64,000 bases of DNA from Deinococcus puniceus (GCF_001644565.1 NZ_CP011387.1:2705001-2769000), one strand, 5' to 3'. Shown: positions 37,648 through 48,175, numbered from the stretch's first letter. Made by a program: numbers and translations. The notes: generated by a model not told the origin, from the letters alone.

Positions 37648-39093
37648 CTACTGCCGCTCCAGCCATCCCGCCAGCCAAGGCAACTTCTGGCTTACTTTTT
37701 CGCGCAGGCCGCCCCAGTAGCGGCGCGACCAGCCTTCCATGTTGCGCTGTTTGCCGCGTGCAATCGCCAGTGCGCCCTCGGGAATATCATCGTGAATGGC
37801 GCTTCCGGCAGCGATAAAGGCGGCGTCGCCGACCGTGCGCGGGGCGATCAGGGTGGAGTTGGAGCCGATGAACACGCCCGCGCCCACGCTGGTCTGGTGC
37901 TTGTTCACGCCGTCAAAATTGGCGATGATCGTGCCCGCGCCGATGTTGGTTTCTGCGCCCACCGTCACGTCTCCGAGGTAGGCGAGGTGCCCGGCCTTGA
38001 CTCCATCGTCTAGGCGGGCATTCTTGGTTTCCACGAAGTTGCCGATATGCACGCCCGCTCCCAGCACCGAGCCGGGGCGCAGGCGGGCAAACGGCCCCAC
38101 ATCGCTGCCCGCACCCACAGTCGCGCCGTCCAGCACGCTATGAGCCTTGATAACCACACCCGCTTCCAGCACGCTGTCGGTGATGACGCTGTAGGCTCCC
38201 AGCGTCACGCCGTCGGCCACGCGGGTGTTGCCGCGCAGGATCACGCCGGGTTCCACAGTCACGTCCTGCCCTAGTGTCACGGTGTCTTCGATGGTGTTGG
38301 TGTCGGGATTGATGAGGGTCACGCCCGCCCGCATATGGCCCGTGTTGATGCGCCGCCGCAAGATCGCTTCAGCTTCGGCTAGCCCGCTGCGGTCATTGGC
38401 CCCCATCACCTCGTCTATATCGTCCAGCTTGAAGGCGTGGGCGGCGGCTCCGGCAGCGCGGTAGAGGGCCAGCAGATCGGTGAGGTAATACTCGCCCGTG
38501 ACGCTGTTGGGCACGATCTGGCGGGCCAGTTCGGGGGCGCGGGCGTCCATCACGTATACGCCGGAATTGAATTCGCGCACCGCTTTTTCAGCGTCGGTGG
38601 CTCCCTTTTGCTCCACGATGCGGGTCACGTTGCCTGCCTCGTCGCGGATAATTCGGCCATAGCCGGTGGCGTCGGGCAGTTCTCCGGTCAGGATGGTAAA
38701 CGCGCTGCCGCGAGACTGATGATCGTGCAGCAGAGCTTGCAAGGTACTGGGCCGCAGCAGAGGCGTATCGCCGTACAGCACCAGAATATCGGCGTCACCT
38801 GTGTGTGGTAAGACATCGGCCCCGCTGAGGAAGGCGTCGCCCGTGCCGCGCTGCTGGGCCTGCCGGGCAAAGGTCACGCCTGTGCCCCCCAGCGCCGTTT
38901 CGACCTGCTCGGCCCCGTGCCCGGTCACCACAACCACGCTGCGTGCGCCGAGTTCCTGCGCGGCTTTCACGGCCCACGCCACCATCGGGCGGCCTCCCAC
39001 CGGGTGAAGCACTTTCGGCAGGGTTGATCTCATGCGGGTTCCTTGGCCCGCTGCCAATATCACGACGTCCAGTGGACGGTTACTGTTCTTCAT
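37648..39093 (-). CDS. glmU: Bifunctional UDP-GlcNAc pyrophosphorylase / GlcN-1-P acetyltransferase
   Basis: This 481-residue protein has a nucleotidyltransferase domain with [20 protein letters not shown] and LYGDTPLLR, and a left-handed beta-helix acetyltransferase domain (about 250-460) of hexapeptide repeats with [10 protein letters not shown] and [10 protein letters not shown]. It makes UDP-GlcNAc for peptidoglycan and envelope glycans. The C-terminus ends [12 protein letters not shown]. Gene order glmU-lgt-tatC-tatA groups envelope and export functions on one strand. Confidence 0.95.
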   Translation of the reverse strand: MKNSNRPLDVVILAAGQGTRMRSTLPKVLHPVGGRPMVAWAVKAAQELGARSVVVVTGHGAEQVETALGGTGVTFARQAQQRGTGDAFLSGADVLPHTGDADILVLYGDTPLLRPSTLQALLHDHQSRGSAFTILTGELPDATGYGRIIRDEAGNVTRIVEQKGATDAEKAVREFNSGVYVMDARAPELARQIVPNSVTGEYYLTDLLALYRAAGAAAHAFKLDDIDEVMGANDRSGLAEAEAILRRRINTGHMRAGVTLINPDTNTIEDTVTLGQDVTVEPGVILRGNTRVADGVTLGAYSVITDSVLEAGVVIKAHSVLDGATVGAGSDVGPFARLRPGSVLGAGVHIGNFVETKNARLDDGVKAGHLAYLGDVTVGAETNIGAGTIIANFDGVNKHQTSVGAGVFIGSNSTLIAPRTVGDAAFIAAGSAIHDDIPEGALAIARGKQRNMEGWSRRYWGGLREKVSQKLPWLAGWLERQ

Positions 39094-39224
39094 TGCTCAG
39101 TTAGTCTACGGGTCTGGGGCGACAGAATGCCTAGACATCCACAGGGGCCACCCTGACAATGCGGCGGGCAAGGGAAACCGTTCTTCCGCTTGCCCGCCGC
39201 CCACAAAATTTTTAGAAGAGAGCC

Positions 39225-40157
<933 letters not shown>

Positions 40158-40290
40158 AAGTTGGGGTCAGTGTATGCCGGATAGGGGCGGGCCGGGTATG
40201 AAGTCCCGGTCATGAACAGGGATTGAGGGCAGAGTCGCAACGACAGCGGCCCATCTTCCGCAGGGAAGACAGGCCGGAACAAGCACAGAT

Positions 40291-41058
40291 TTACAACTCT
40301 AAAGCAGGTGTTTCTTCAGCGGGCGGCTGAATGCGGAACACGCGGGACAGTACGACGCCCAACTCGAACAGCAGGTACAGCGGGCCAGCCACCAGCAACA
40401 TGCTGCCGGGGTCGGGTGTGGGTGTGATGATGGCAGCGGCCACCATGATGCCCACGAGGGCAAAGCGCCAGCCCTTACGGAGCATGGTGTGGTTCACGAT
40501 GCCGATGCGGGTGAGGATCACGGCCAGAATAGGCATCTCGAACGCCAGCCCAAACGAAACGAGGAACGTAATGATCATGCCCATGTAGCTGGCAAGATTC
40601 AGCAGCGGCGTAACAGTACCGCCTAAGAAATCGACGAAGAAGCGAACCATCGTGGGCAGTACCAACTGAAAGCCAAAGACTACGCCAGCAGCGAACGCCA
40701 ACCCTGCCCCCGCAATAAAGGGAATAGCCCACTTGCGCTCGCTGGCATAGAGGCCGGGGGCGACAAAGGCCCAGACTTGCCACAAAATAAACGGCAATGC
40801 CAACGCCAAACCCGCCCACAGCGAAATATTGAAGCTCAACAAAAATTGGTCGGTGAGCTGGGTAACGATCAGTTGAACTTTGTTCTCTTGATAGAGCCGC
40901 GAATATTTCAGGGGTTCTTTCAGCAGCTCAATCAGGTCGACGCGGTAATTCCACGCCACGCCCATACCCGCCACCAGAAAGAGGACGCTGTAGATCAGGC
41001 GCTTGCGGAGTTCGTCGAGGTGGTCGAACAGCGGCGCACTTTTCAGGTCTTGCATCAT
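40291..41058 (-). CDS. tatC: Sec-independent protein translocase TatC
   Basis: This 255-residue membrane protein has six helices. It has the N-terminal FDHLDELRKRLIYSV (signal-recognition site) and the second-loop FVAPGLYASERKW. The C-terminal LLFELGVVLSRVFR matches TatC. Together with TatA it exports folded proteins carrying twin-arginine signals. ATG 41058 has AGGAG 8 nt upstream; the overlapping MM start codons leave one codon of doubt. tatA ends 19 bp upstream in the same direction. Confidence 0.95.
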   Translation of the reverse strand: MMQDLKSAPLFDHLDELRKRLIYSVLFLVAGMGVAWNYRVDLIELLKEPLKYSRLYQENKVQLIVTQLTDQFLLSFNISLWAGLALALPFILWQVWAFVAPGLYASERKWAIPFIAGAGLAFAAGVVFGFQLVLPTMVRFFVDFLGGTVTPLLNLASYMGMIITFLVSFGLAFEMPILAVILTRIGIVNHTMLRKGWRFALVGIMVAAAIITPTPDPGSMLLVAGPLYLLFELGVVLSRVFRIQPPAEETPALEL

Positions 41059-41077
41059 GACCGCTTCTCCTGTGTCC

Positions 41078-41317
41078 TTAACGCCGCTCGACTTCAGTAA
41101 CCGTCGTTTCTACGATTCGGCCATCTGCGGTGCGCACGGGGTCAAGCGTATGGGAATGCACGTCGGTCACGGCAGGAGTCACAGGTTCATGAATCTCTTT
41201 CTTGAAGCTCTTGATGCCCTGCCCGAGGCCCTTGCCCAGTTCGGGAAGCTTGCGTGCGCCAAAGATCAGGGCGATAACGACAACGATCAGAATAATTTCC
41301 AGTGGCCCGAATGACAT
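41078..41317 (-). CDS. tatA: Sec-independent translocase TatA
   Basis: This 79-residue protein has one N-terminal helix (GPLEIILIVVVIALIFGARK) followed by the amphipathic helix LPELGKGLGQGIKSFKKEI, the TatA/E signature. Its C-terminal half is polar. A GGAGC ribosome site precedes ATG 41317. It forms the pore with TatC, encoded 19 bp downstream. Confidence 0.95.
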   Translation of the reverse strand: MSFGPLEIILIVVVIALIFGARKLPELGKGLGQGIKSFKKEIHEPVTPAVTDVHSHTLDPVRTADGRIVETTVTEVERR

Positions 41318-41731
41318 ATGTTGCTCCTTGGGTGGTGCGGTGATGGGTTGCCCGGAGTGGGCCAAGCGGCTGACTGTAGGGTAGCGCGTGCCTGCGGGGG
41401 GCTGTGTGGGCTTGCTTTCTGTGCCCTGCGTTTCGTGCCCTGTGTTTACCGATCCGGCTGAATCGGCCCCTCTGCGCCCTTCTTACCCTGAATGTATGCG
41501 GGGCAAGTCAAATTGGATCACTGGTGGGTGAACTGGACGTCAACATGAAGGCTTGATCTGGGGCGGGTGCGCTTAGGGTTGCTGGTGCTTGGTCTCAGGC
41601 TCTAAAGATCTAGGGGCTAAGAAAAAGCGCTAGGGCAACAGCTCTGGCTTAGGTGATGTGGCTTGGTTGGAAGCAACTCTTAGACCCTAGACCCGTAGAC
41701 GCTTTCACGCCCCGGAACCTACGCCATACAT
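41318..41731. other. Gene-free stretch holding heptad arms
   Basis: No gene is supported in these 414 bp. It contains the tatA promoter side, a left heptad arm with GGTCTCAGGC and TCTAAAGATC units (41591-41622) and a right arm CTTAGACCCTAGACCC (41679-41702), facing each other across about 60 bp. The rest is unremarkable high-GC sequence. Confidence 0.6.
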
Positions 41732-42460
41732 TCAGATGCTCCAGCCCCCATCCACCAAGATTTCTTGCCCCGTGATGTAAGCGGCTTCGCGGGTGGCAAG
41801 GAACGCGACGGCGGCCCCCACTTCGCCGGGTTCACCAAAGCGGCGGGCGGGGATTTTGGCGGTCAGTTTTTCGGCGTCGGCGGGGTCGGCGTGTAGGGCG
41901 CGGAGGCGGTCTGTGGCGGTGTAGCCGGGGGCCACCGTGTTGCAGGTCACGCCGTCGGCAGCCACTTCTAAGGCCAGCGTTTTCAGGTGGTTGGTCACGG
42001 CGGCCCGCATGGCGTTGCTGACGGGCAGATTGAGGGCAGGCCGCCCCACCGTCAGGCTGGTGATGGCAATGATTCGGCCCCAGCGCCGCTCGCGCATACC
42101 GGGCAGCACTGCCGCCGCCAAACGCACCGTACTCAGAAAGGTGGTATTCAGGCCCGCCAGCCACGCTTCTTCGGTCACGGCGCTCGGCAGGGCTGGGGGC
42201 GGCCCGCCCGCGTTGCTGACCAGAATATCGACTTGTCCGGCGGCGGCCAGAGCAGTCTGAATGCCCTCCGGGGTACTCACATCGGCCACCACCCAGCGTG
42301 CGCCAATCGCGTTGGCCGCCGTTTTCAAGGCGTCTGCGCCCCGCGCCGCCAACGTGACTTGTGCGCCCAGCCGCATCAGGTCATGCGCCGCCGCGAGGCC
42401 GATGCCCCGGCTGCCGCCCGTGACCAGCGCCCGCTTACCTTCCAATCTGAACAAGGTCAT
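41732..42460 (-). CDS. SDR lacking the catalytic Tyr
   Basis: This 242-residue SDR has RALVTGGSRGIGLAAAHDL, the NAG-type NAGGPP, and the C-terminal IGQ-type TGQEILVDGGWSI of 3-oxoacyl-ACP-reductase-like proteins. The usual YxxxK is replaced: after ITSLTVGRPALNLP comes VSNAMRAAVTNHLKTLA, with no Tyr. Such proteins form a known noncanonical subset of unclear activity. TACCGT lies 6 nt before ATG 42460. Single gene. Confidence 0.82.
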   Translation of the reverse strand: MTLFRLEGKRALVTGGSRGIGLAAAHDLMRLGAQVTLAARGADALKTAANAIGARWVVADVSTPEGIQTALAAAGQVDILVSNAGGPPPALPSAVTEEAWLAGLNTTFLSTVRLAAAVLPGMRERRWGRIIAITSLTVGRPALNLPVSNAMRAAVTNHLKTLALEVAADGVTCNTVAPGYTATDRLRALHADPADAEKLTAKIPARRFGEPGEVGAAVAFLATREAAYITGQEILVDGGWSI

Positions 42461-42515
42461 ACGGCTACGGTACACCGGGGAAAGTCAGAAAGAAAAAACT
42501 TTTTGGCCTGCTGCT

Positions 42516-42908
42516 TTACTTGAGCATTTGGAGAGCACAAAAGTTTTGATAGAACAACTTAGTCTTCGAGTCGTACCAAGAATGGCTGAAGTACGATTCA
42601 TATTTGTCTCTTATGTAGAAGGAGTCTGAGATTTGACTGACCGACTTGACCTGCTTGGTAACCTTACGGGTTTTTGGGTCGAGGCTGTTCCATAGATACT
42701 GGTAATTCTCAGCCAAATGCTTTTGCGCGTAGCCGATATCTGTTCCCATAGACCCGATGCTCGAAGTCCCGTCCACGAAATCGCACTTCATTCCCGTAAA
42801 TTGACGGGCTTCCAAGCTGAGGCGATTCATAGTGCGCTGTTCTTCTTGATCGACTTGAGCTAAAGCGAAGCCGCACATCAACAGTGCGGCCAAAGGAAAT
42901 TTACGCAT
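42516..42908 (-). CDS. Hypothetical secreted protein in low-GC patch
   Basis: This 130-residue protein starts with a short signal peptide (MRKFPLAALLMCGFALAQV). The mature part is charged and has four Cys in all, with MKCDFVDGTSSIGSM and NFCALQMLK near the end. Its codon use and base composition are AT-richer than neighbours, hinting at transfer. TATTCT lies 6 nt before the ATG. I do not recognise the family. Confidence 0.65.
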   Translation of the reverse strand: MRKFPLAALLMCGFALAQVDQEEQRTMNRLSLEARQFTGMKCDFVDGTSSIGSMGTDIGYAQKHLAENYQYLWNSLDPKTRKVTKQVKSVSQISDSFYIRDKYESYFSHSWYDSKTKLFYQNFCALQMLK

Positions 42909-42955
42909 GACTCCAGAATAGGGGCGATGGGTCACACGGTTCTTGCAGATCGGTC

Positions 42956-43372
42956 TTACACCACGCTCAGGCGCACGTCTACGTTGCCCTGCGTGGCGGT
43001 GCTGTAGGGGCAAACGGCGTGTGCGGCGTGCATCAGACCCTCTGCTTGCTCGGTGGTCAGGCCGGGAAAGTGGCCCACGAGTTCTATGTCCAGCCCGAAG
43101 CCGAGGCCCTTTTTCTCTAGTCCTACACGGGCGGTAATGGTGCTGTCGTCGGTGAGTTCGATTTTCTGGCGGCGGGCCACCACGCCCAGTGCGCCTTGAA
43201 AGCAGGCCGCGTAGCCCAGCGCGAACAGTTGCTCCGGGTTGGTGCCGGGGCCGCCGTCGCCGCCGAGTTCTGCGGGCACGCTGAGGTTCAGGGTCATGCG
43301 TCCATCGCTGCTGGTGGTGGTGCCGCTGCGTCCGCCGGTGGCGACGGCCTCTGCCGTATACAGGTTGCTCAT
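42956..43372 (-). CDS. ohr: Organic hydroperoxide resistance protein (Ohr/OsmC family)
   Basis: This 138-residue protein has Cys57 in YAACFQGAL and Cys121 in AVCPYSTATQGN, the active-site pair of Ohr peroxidases, and GGDGGPGTNPEQLFALGYAA. It reduces organic hydroperoxides with a lipoamide or dihydrolipoamide cofactor. CATTCT lies 7 nt before ATG 43372. No OhrR-type regulator is adjacent. It fits the oxidation-tolerant life of Deinococcus. Confidence 0.92.
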   Translation of the reverse strand: MSNLYTAEAVATGGRSGTTTSSDGRMTLNLSVPAELGGDGGPGTNPEQLFALGYAACFQGALGVVARRQKIELTDDSTITARVGLEKKGLGFGLDIELVGHFPGLTTEQAEGLMHAAHAVCPYSTATQGNVDVRLSVV

Positions 43373-43437
43373 GGGGGCCAGAATGCGCCGGGAACGTGGG
43401 TCAGGGCAAGGGACAAAGGCGGGCGTTACCTGTGGGG

Positions 43438-44316
43438 TTACCTGACCCGCACCCGCACATACGCCCGGTCTGCGTAGCCCTCATGGTCAGGGCGGTGTGC
43501 CCGGATGTAGGGATGCCGCTCTATCAGCAGCGGATCGGCCCGCAGCAGTTCGGTCAGGTAGCGCTCGGTGACGGCCAACGTGGGGCCGGGTTGAGGGTAG
43601 CCCGCCGTCGCAAACACCACTTCATGCTTGCCCACAGCCAGCGGCTGCACGCGCAAGAGGCTGTCGGGGACAGGGCGGCCATTGATCAGGCCGTATCCGA
43701 GGGGGCCGCAATCGTTGGCAAGGGCGGCGTGCGCGGCCAGCAGCGGAGCCAAGAGGGGCTGGCTGGGGTCATGCGTTCTGAGGTTGCGGGCCAATTCGCC
43801 TGCCACTACAGCTTCACCTTTGTGTTGACTGGCTTGGCGTTCGCGTTCCCCGGCCAACAGGGCGTGCAGAATCAGGGCGCGGCCCGCTGCCACCGCCGCC
43901 AACGAGGGTGGAAGAGCCGCCGCGCCGCTGGGGTCTTCGTGCAGTACGCTGATCGGCCCCACGCGCCAGACCTCGCGGCGGGCGTTGCTGACGGCGGCAA
44001 AGGCGAAACCTACATTCAGGGGCAGGCGACTGGATTGCACGCGGGCCAACGCAGCGGCCAATCCAGCGGTCAGGGCGTCTACTGCGCCGCGCAGGGTGGC
44101 GTGTTCGGGCAGGGCACGCAAGCCCGCCGCGCCGATGGTGGCGGCAAAACGGGCTGGGGTCAGGCCGTGCGGCAGGCTCACGCTTTGGCCACCGATGCTC
44201 AAATCCAGACCACTGAGGACGGCGACGATCTGCGGAGTGACCAACAAGACATCTGCGCTGAAAGCCGGGTCACCCATGCGTGAGCGCACGCTGGACTCCA
44301 CCACGCTCAGAGACAT
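43438..44316 (-). CDS. Hypothetical protein
   Basis: This 292-residue protein is Ala/Leu-rich and shows no signal or transmembrane helix. It contains LAVGKHEVVFATAGYPQPGPT and a C-terminal ADRAYVRVRVR. TAAACT lies 6 nt before ATG 44316, so the start is supported. I do not recognise a domain. Downstream of it is the ohr gene in the same direction, 65 bp away. Confidence 0.6.
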   Translation of the reverse strand: MSLSVVESSVRSRMGDPAFSADVLLVTPQIVAVLSGLDLSIGGQSVSLPHGLTPARFAATIGAAGLRALPEHATLRGAVDALTAGLAAALARVQSSRLPLNVGFAFAAVSNARREVWRVGPISVLHEDPSGAAALPPSLAAVAAGRALILHALLAGERERQASQHKGEAVVAGELARNLRTHDPSQPLLAPLLAAHAALANDCGPLGYGLINGRPVPDSLLRVQPLAVGKHEVVFATAGYPQPGPTLAVTERYLTELLRADPLLIERHPYIRAHRPDHEGYADRAYVRVRVR

Positions 44317-44416
44317 GGGTGCAGTTTAGCCGTGCCTGCCCGCAGTTTGCTCAGTCCACCCTATCCCTATGCCCCGGCTGACCTTTATACGGCGGGGGCG
44401 GCGCACGGGCAACAGC

Positions 44417-45067
44417 TCAGGGCATCAGCCGTTCTATGCTCCAGCCGCCCTCCTGCCGGGCATACCGAAAGCGGTCGTGCATGCGGTTGGGGCGGCCCTG
44501 CCAGAATTCCCATTCCTGCACCCTCACCCGGAAACCGCCCCAGAAGTCGGGCTTGGGCACGGGCAGATGCTCGGGAAAATGGGCCTCCAGATCGGCCAGC
44601 TTTTGCTCCAGCTCCGCACGATCAGCTATGGGCGCACTCTGCGGGTCGCTGGCGTGGGCGGCCAACTGGCTTTCGCGCGGGCGGGCATGAAAGTAGGCGG
44701 TACTTTCTTCGTCACTCACGCGCTCTACTGGCCCAAATGCCCGCACCTGCCGCTCGTGATCAGCCCAGTGAAACAGCAGTTCCGCCTGCGGATTGCCCGC
44801 CAAGTCGCGCCCCTTGTGGGAGTCGTAATTGGTATAGAAGGTGAGGCCGCGTGCATCGGCTCCGCGCAACAGCACGGTTCGCACCGAGGGACGGCCCGCG
44901 CTATCGGCGGTGGCGAGGCTGAGGGCATACGATTCGCGCAGGCCGTCGGCAATCGCTTCATCCAGCCAGCCCTGAAACTGGGCCAACGGGTCGGCATTCA
45001 GGTCGGTGCGGCGCAGTTCGGCGCGGGTGTAGCTCAGGCGCAGGGCGGTCAGGTCTGTATCGCTCAT
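44417..45067 (-). CDS. pdxH: Pyridoxamine 5'-phosphate oxidase
   Basis: This 216-residue flavoenzyme has [65 protein letters not shown] loop, and the [13 protein letters not shown]-terminal motif. It oxidises pyridoxamine or pyridoxine phosphate to PLP, the cofactor used by gcvP and murI-linked metabolism. Its ATG overlaps the mutM stop (45064-45067), so the genes are coupled. Confidence 0.93.
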   Translation of the reverse strand: MSDTDLTALRLSYTRAELRRTDLNADPLAQFQGWLDEAIADGLRESYALSLATADSAGRPSVRTVLLRGADARGLTFYTNYDSHKGRDLAGNPQAELLFHWADHERQVRAFGPVERVSDEESTAYFHARPRESQLAAHASDPQSAPIADRAELEQKLADLEAHFPEHLPVPKPDFWGGFRVRVQEWEFWQGRPNRMHDRFRYARQEGGWSIERLMP

Positions 45068-45906
45068 ATAGCCCTGACCTTCTGACACTGGGGGCAAAAA
45101 TGCGTGCCACGCTGGGCTAGCACGATTTTTTCGATGGTAGTGCCGCAGCGGTCACAGGGTTTTCCGGCCCGGTCATACACATGGTGGCGGTGCTGGTAGG
45201 CCCCCGCCTCGCCGTCGTGCTGGGCGTAGGTGCCGTCGCTGAGGGTGCTGCCGCCCGCTTCCACCGCCGCGCCCATGACCTCGCGGATGGCGTGGTACAG
45301 GCGCGTGGCCTCCGCCGCATTCAGGCGGGTCTGGGCTGGGTGAATCTGGGCCGTCCAGAGGCTCTCGTCGGCGTAGATGTTGCCCACGCCGCTCACTGGT
45401 TTTTGAGACAGCAACCAAGGTTTTACGGCTCCGCAACTGGCCGCCCGCACCACGAAATCATCCAGCCCAAAGTCGCCCGTCAGGGGTTCCGGCCCCATTC
45501 CGGCCAGCGTGGGCATCGTGGCGTACTGGCCGGGGCGCACCACCGCCATCTTGCCGAAGCGCCGCGCATCGTCAAAGTGCAACGTGCCGCCGTCGGTGGT
45601 CAGGGTCACGCGGGTGTGCTTGCCCGCCTCCAGCCGGAAACCGCCGGTCATGCCCAGATGCACGATCAGTTCGAGGTCGTGGGGCAAGTCGTCAGGCAGA
45701 TCAGGCAGGCCGTCTGCTTCGGCGGCGGCCAGTTGCAGCATCAAGTATTTGCCGCGCCGAGAGAGTCCGGTAATTCGGCGGCCTACCGCCAGATGGGTAT
45801 CTCGGTACTTGTGCGGCGCGTCGTGTTCTATGCGCTCTATCACGCGGCCCCGCAGCAGCGGCTCTATTTTTCGGCGCGTCGTTTCCACTTCCGGCAGTTC
45901 GGGCAT
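45064..45906 (-). CDS. mutM: Formamidopyrimidine-DNA glycosylase
   Basis: This 280-residue DNA repair enzyme starts [17 protein letters not shown] with the catalytic Pro2 and Glu3; Lys53 is in [10 protein letters not shown]. The zinc finger is [20 protein letters not shown] followed by CPQCQ. It removes 8-oxoguanine and formamidopyrimidines. TATGCT lies 5 nt before ATG 45906. It overlaps pdxH by 4 bp and diverges from pcp. Confidence 0.95.
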   Translation of the reverse strand: MPELPEVETTRRKIEPLLRGRVIERIEHDAPHKYRDTHLAVGRRITGLSRRGKYLMLQLAAAEADGLPDLPDDLPHDLELIVHLGMTGGFRLEAGKHTRVTLTTDGGTLHFDDARRFGKMAVVRPGQYATMPTLAGMGPEPLTGDFGLDDFVVRAASCGAVKPWLLSQKPVSGVGNIYADESLWTAQIHPAQTRLNAAEATRLYHAIREVMGAAVEAGGSTLSDGTYAQHDGEAGAYQHRHHVYDRAGKPCDRCGTTIEKIVLAQRGTHFCPQCQKVRAI

Positions 45907-46026
45907 GGGGCGAGCATAGGGCGCGGTAGGCATCGGCTGTGCGGCTTACGCTTCCATTCCTTACCATGCAGCTATGATCCTGCCCCTGCTCCATGCCTCC
46001 CCGCTCCCTACAGCGCCGGAGTTCCG

Positions 46027-46665
46027 GTGACTTTCCGCGCTGGCCGTACTCTGTTGCTGACGGGCTTCGAGCCTTTCCATACCCACCCCAGCAATCCCAG
46101 CGCCGCCGCTGCCGAGGCCCTGAACGGAGTGATCCTGCCCGGTGGGCTGCGAATCCACTCGGCCCTGCTGCCCGTCGAACCCCACGCCGCCCGCGCCCGT
46201 TTGCTGCCGCTGCTGAGCGAACTGCGCCCCGACGCGGTGCTGCTGACCGGACTCGCGGCAGGCAGGCCACAGGTGACGCTGGAACGTGTGGCCCTGAACG
46301 TCATGGATTTTCAGATTCCAGACAACGCCGGGAAAACCTACCGCGATCAGGCTGCCGAAACTGCTGGCCCCCCGGCCCTGCTGGGCACCCTGCCGATGCG
46401 GGCCATTCTGGCGGCGTGGCGGGAGGCAGGCATTCCGGGCGACATCAGCAATACGGCGGGCCTGTACGTCTGCAATTTTGTGATGTACCACGCACTGTAT
46501 ATCCTGCAAACGCAGGGCCGCGCCCACGTGCCCGCCGGATTCCTGCACTTGCCCGCCAATGCTGAGGTCGCCTTAGCGGTGGCCCCAGACCGCCCGCCGT
46601 TGCCCTATTTGCCGCAAGACGAACTGACGCGGGCGGTGCGTGTGGCGGCGGGGGTGCTGGGGTAA
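46027..46665 (+). CDS. pcp: Pyroglutamyl-peptidase I
   Basis: This 212-residue cysteine peptidase has Glu86 (GRPQVTLERVALN), Cys149 (SNTAGLYVCNFVMYH) and His174 (GFLHLPANAE), the catalytic triad. LTGFEPFHTHPSNPSAAA matches the family start. It removes N-terminal pyroglutamate from peptides. GTG 46027 is chosen for GGAG (46018-46021) and correct length; the frame is open far upstream but non-coding there. Confidence 0.9.
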   Translation: MTFRAGRTLLLTGFEPFHTHPSNPSAAAAEALNGVILPGGLRIHSALLPVEPHAARARLLPLLSELRPDAVLLTGLAAGRPQVTLERVALNVMDFQIPDNAGKTYRDQAAETAGPPALLGTLPMRAILAAWREAGIPGDISNTAGLYVCNFVMYHALYILQTQGRAHVPAGFLHLPANAEVALAVAPDRPPLPYLPQDELTRAVRVAAGVLG

Positions 46666-46682
46666 AAGTGAAGTCGGAAGGT

Positions 46683-46782
46683 GAACCCCCTGTTCCTGAC
46701 GCAACGCCCCCCTTAGAGGAGAGGACTAAAAGCTGTTGCGCTCCCCTTGAGGGGGGCTGGCTGCAAAGCAGACTGGGGGGTT
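46683..46782 (+). repeat. Structured intergenic repeat (family R1), copy 8
   Basis: GAACCCCCTGTTCCTGACGC to GACTGGGGGGTT. The GTTCCTGACG loop carries a substitution that breaks the GTTGC/GCAAC pairing seen in other copies. It lies between convergent pcp and the 46819 gene. Confidence 0.85.
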
Positions 46783-46818
46783 GACACGCGGCTCAAATTT
46801 GACGTGGAAGGCGAACCC

Positions 46819-47127
46819 TTACGGAAACGGCGCACGCCCCGCCACCCAGCCCCCCGACTCTCCCCCAGCCCAGTGCCAGCCCGCTGCTGACGGTTCGGAC
46901 GGCTTGTGGGCCAACGCCGCCAGCACGGCGGCCAGAGGCACGCGGCGGGCAAAGCGGGTGCGGGCATGCCACGCCGCCAGCACCGTTTCTGGATGTGTGG
47001 GGCGCAGGCCGCGCAGGGCCGCGTCGGCGCGGTTGACCGCCAGATCGAACAGGGCGGGCGGCACGGCTCCCAGCGGCGTGGTGCCACCCGGATCAGGATC
47101 GTGCAGAAAAGGGCGCTCGGTGGGCAT
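46819..47127 (-). CDS. Hypothetical protein, third gene of an operon
   Basis: This 102-residue Ala/Pro/Trp-rich protein has no recognised domain; its sequence includes PALFDLAVNRADAALRGLRP and AAWHARTRFARRVPLAAVLA. ATG 47127 lies 16 bp after the stop of the DinB-like gene, in the same direction, so it is the third and last gene of an operon. It may partner the DinB-fold protein. Confidence 0.5.
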   Translation of the reverse strand: MPTERPFLHDPDPGGTTPLGAVPPALFDLAVNRADAALRGLRPTHPETVLAAWHARTRFARRVPLAAVLAALAHKPSEPSAAGWHWAGGESGGWVAGRAPFP

Positions 47128-47143
47128 CTGGCGGCGGCCCGGC

Positions 47144-47563
47144 TCAGGCGGAGCGTTCGCGGCGGGCCAGAGCGGCGATTTGTCCGGCGTGCCAAGCGGT
47201 GTGGCGGGCGTTCAGGCGCAGCAGGTCGGACACGGTGACCGTCTGGCCGGAATGCGTGACCATCAGGCCCAAAGCCGATTCGGGCAGGGCGCGGGCGGCG
47301 GCCACTTCCCACTCCATCAGGCGGGTCAGGCCCGCGTCGTCCGGTGGGTGCGGCACAGGAATGGCCTCAGCGTGGGCAGCGGCGGCAGAAATCAGTGTCC
47401 AGTACGCCCGTTTGGTGGCCGTCAGGTGCGAGGCCAGCGCCGCGATCCGGGGGTGAGGTTGCCCCTCGGCCCCCGCCAACGCCGAGCGCACACTTTCCCA
47501 CGGGTGCCCGTTGGCCTCTTCCAGCAACGTCGCCAGTGCAGCGGCAGAGAAAAGAGCCGTCAC
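47144..47563 (-). CDS. DinB-fold protein
   Basis: This 139-residue helical protein has ARHTAWHAGQIAALARR near the C-terminus, the DinB/maleylpyruvate-isomerase His pair, and ASHLTATKRAYWTLISAAAAH as an early helix. The other metal His is not obvious. The start is GTG 47563, overlapping the upstream stop (47560-47563). Function likely a thiol-linked transferase, unproven. Confidence 0.7.
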   Translation of the reverse strand: MTALFSAAALATLLEEANGHPWESVRSALAGAEGQPHPRIAALASHLTATKRAYWTLISAAAAHAEAIPVPHPPDDAGLTRLMEWEVAAARALPESALGLMVTHSGQTVTVSDLLRLNARHTAWHAGQIAALARRERSA

Positions 47564-48105
47564 AGGGGCCGCCGATTCTGGGGTTGATGCTGCTGGATCA
47601 GGCGGTATACGCCGTCGTTGCCTTGCAGCAGGCGGCCCGTTTGTACCATGTGGCGGGTTACGGCCTGTGCCTGCGCGGGCGTCAGCGGGCTGCTGGCACT
47701 CAGGTCAGCCAGCGTAAAGCGTCCGCCCTTGCGGTGCGCGAGGCGGTACACCATGCGCTCCTGCACGTCGGGGCGCTCTTGCCCGCCCAGCGCACGTCCC
47801 ATGCGTCGGCCAAACAGCCACCACACCAACGCGCCCACCACCACCCCGATCAGCAGTTGCAGCGGTACGAGGCTCACGGCGACGTCTGGCACGGCAAAGG
47901 TTTGGGCCACCGCCAATGCCTGTGCTTTGGCCGCCGCCACTTCTGCCGCGCCCGCACCGCTGGCGATCAGGTCGCGCAAGTCGCCCCGCGCCCGCAAGAA
48001 TCGCATCACGCCGCCCACATCGCCCCGCACATAAATGACGCCGAACGCGATCAGCGCCGCCGAAAGCCCTGCAATCACCGATAATCCCCACCGCGCCACG
48101 TTCAC
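47560..48105 (-). CDS. Membrane protein with C-terminal winged-helix domain
   Basis: This 181-residue protein has two transmembrane helices (GLSVIAGLSAALIAFGVIYV, and VPLQLLIGVVVGALVWWLF) separated by a charged Ala-rich loop. A cytoplasmic winged-helix-like domain follows (FTLADLSASSPLTPAQAQAV). GTG 48105 has TAGCAT 6 nt upstream. It is first of a three-gene operon with the DinB-fold protein and gene 46819. Membrane-tethered regulators are rare, so the combination is notable. Confidence 0.65.
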   Translation of the reverse strand: MNVARWGLSVIAGLSAALIAFGVIYVRGDVGGVMRFLRARGDLRDLIASGAGAAEVAAAKAQALAVAQTFAVPDVAVSLVPLQLLIGVVVGALVWWLFGRRMGRALGGQERPDVQERMVYRLAHRKGGRFTLADLSASSPLTPAQAQAVTRHMVQTGRLLQGNDGVYRLIQQHQPQNRRPL

Positions 48106-48175
48106 GCGCCCATGCTACGGGAAGTGGGTGCCGGGGAGGGTGTCAGGGGCGCAATTCGCAACAGATGCCGACGTC

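Noticed and set aside
45181..46026. Long + strand extension upstream of pcp
   Set aside because: It runs antisense through mutM, whose catalytic residues are clear on the minus strand; pcp begins at GTG 46027.
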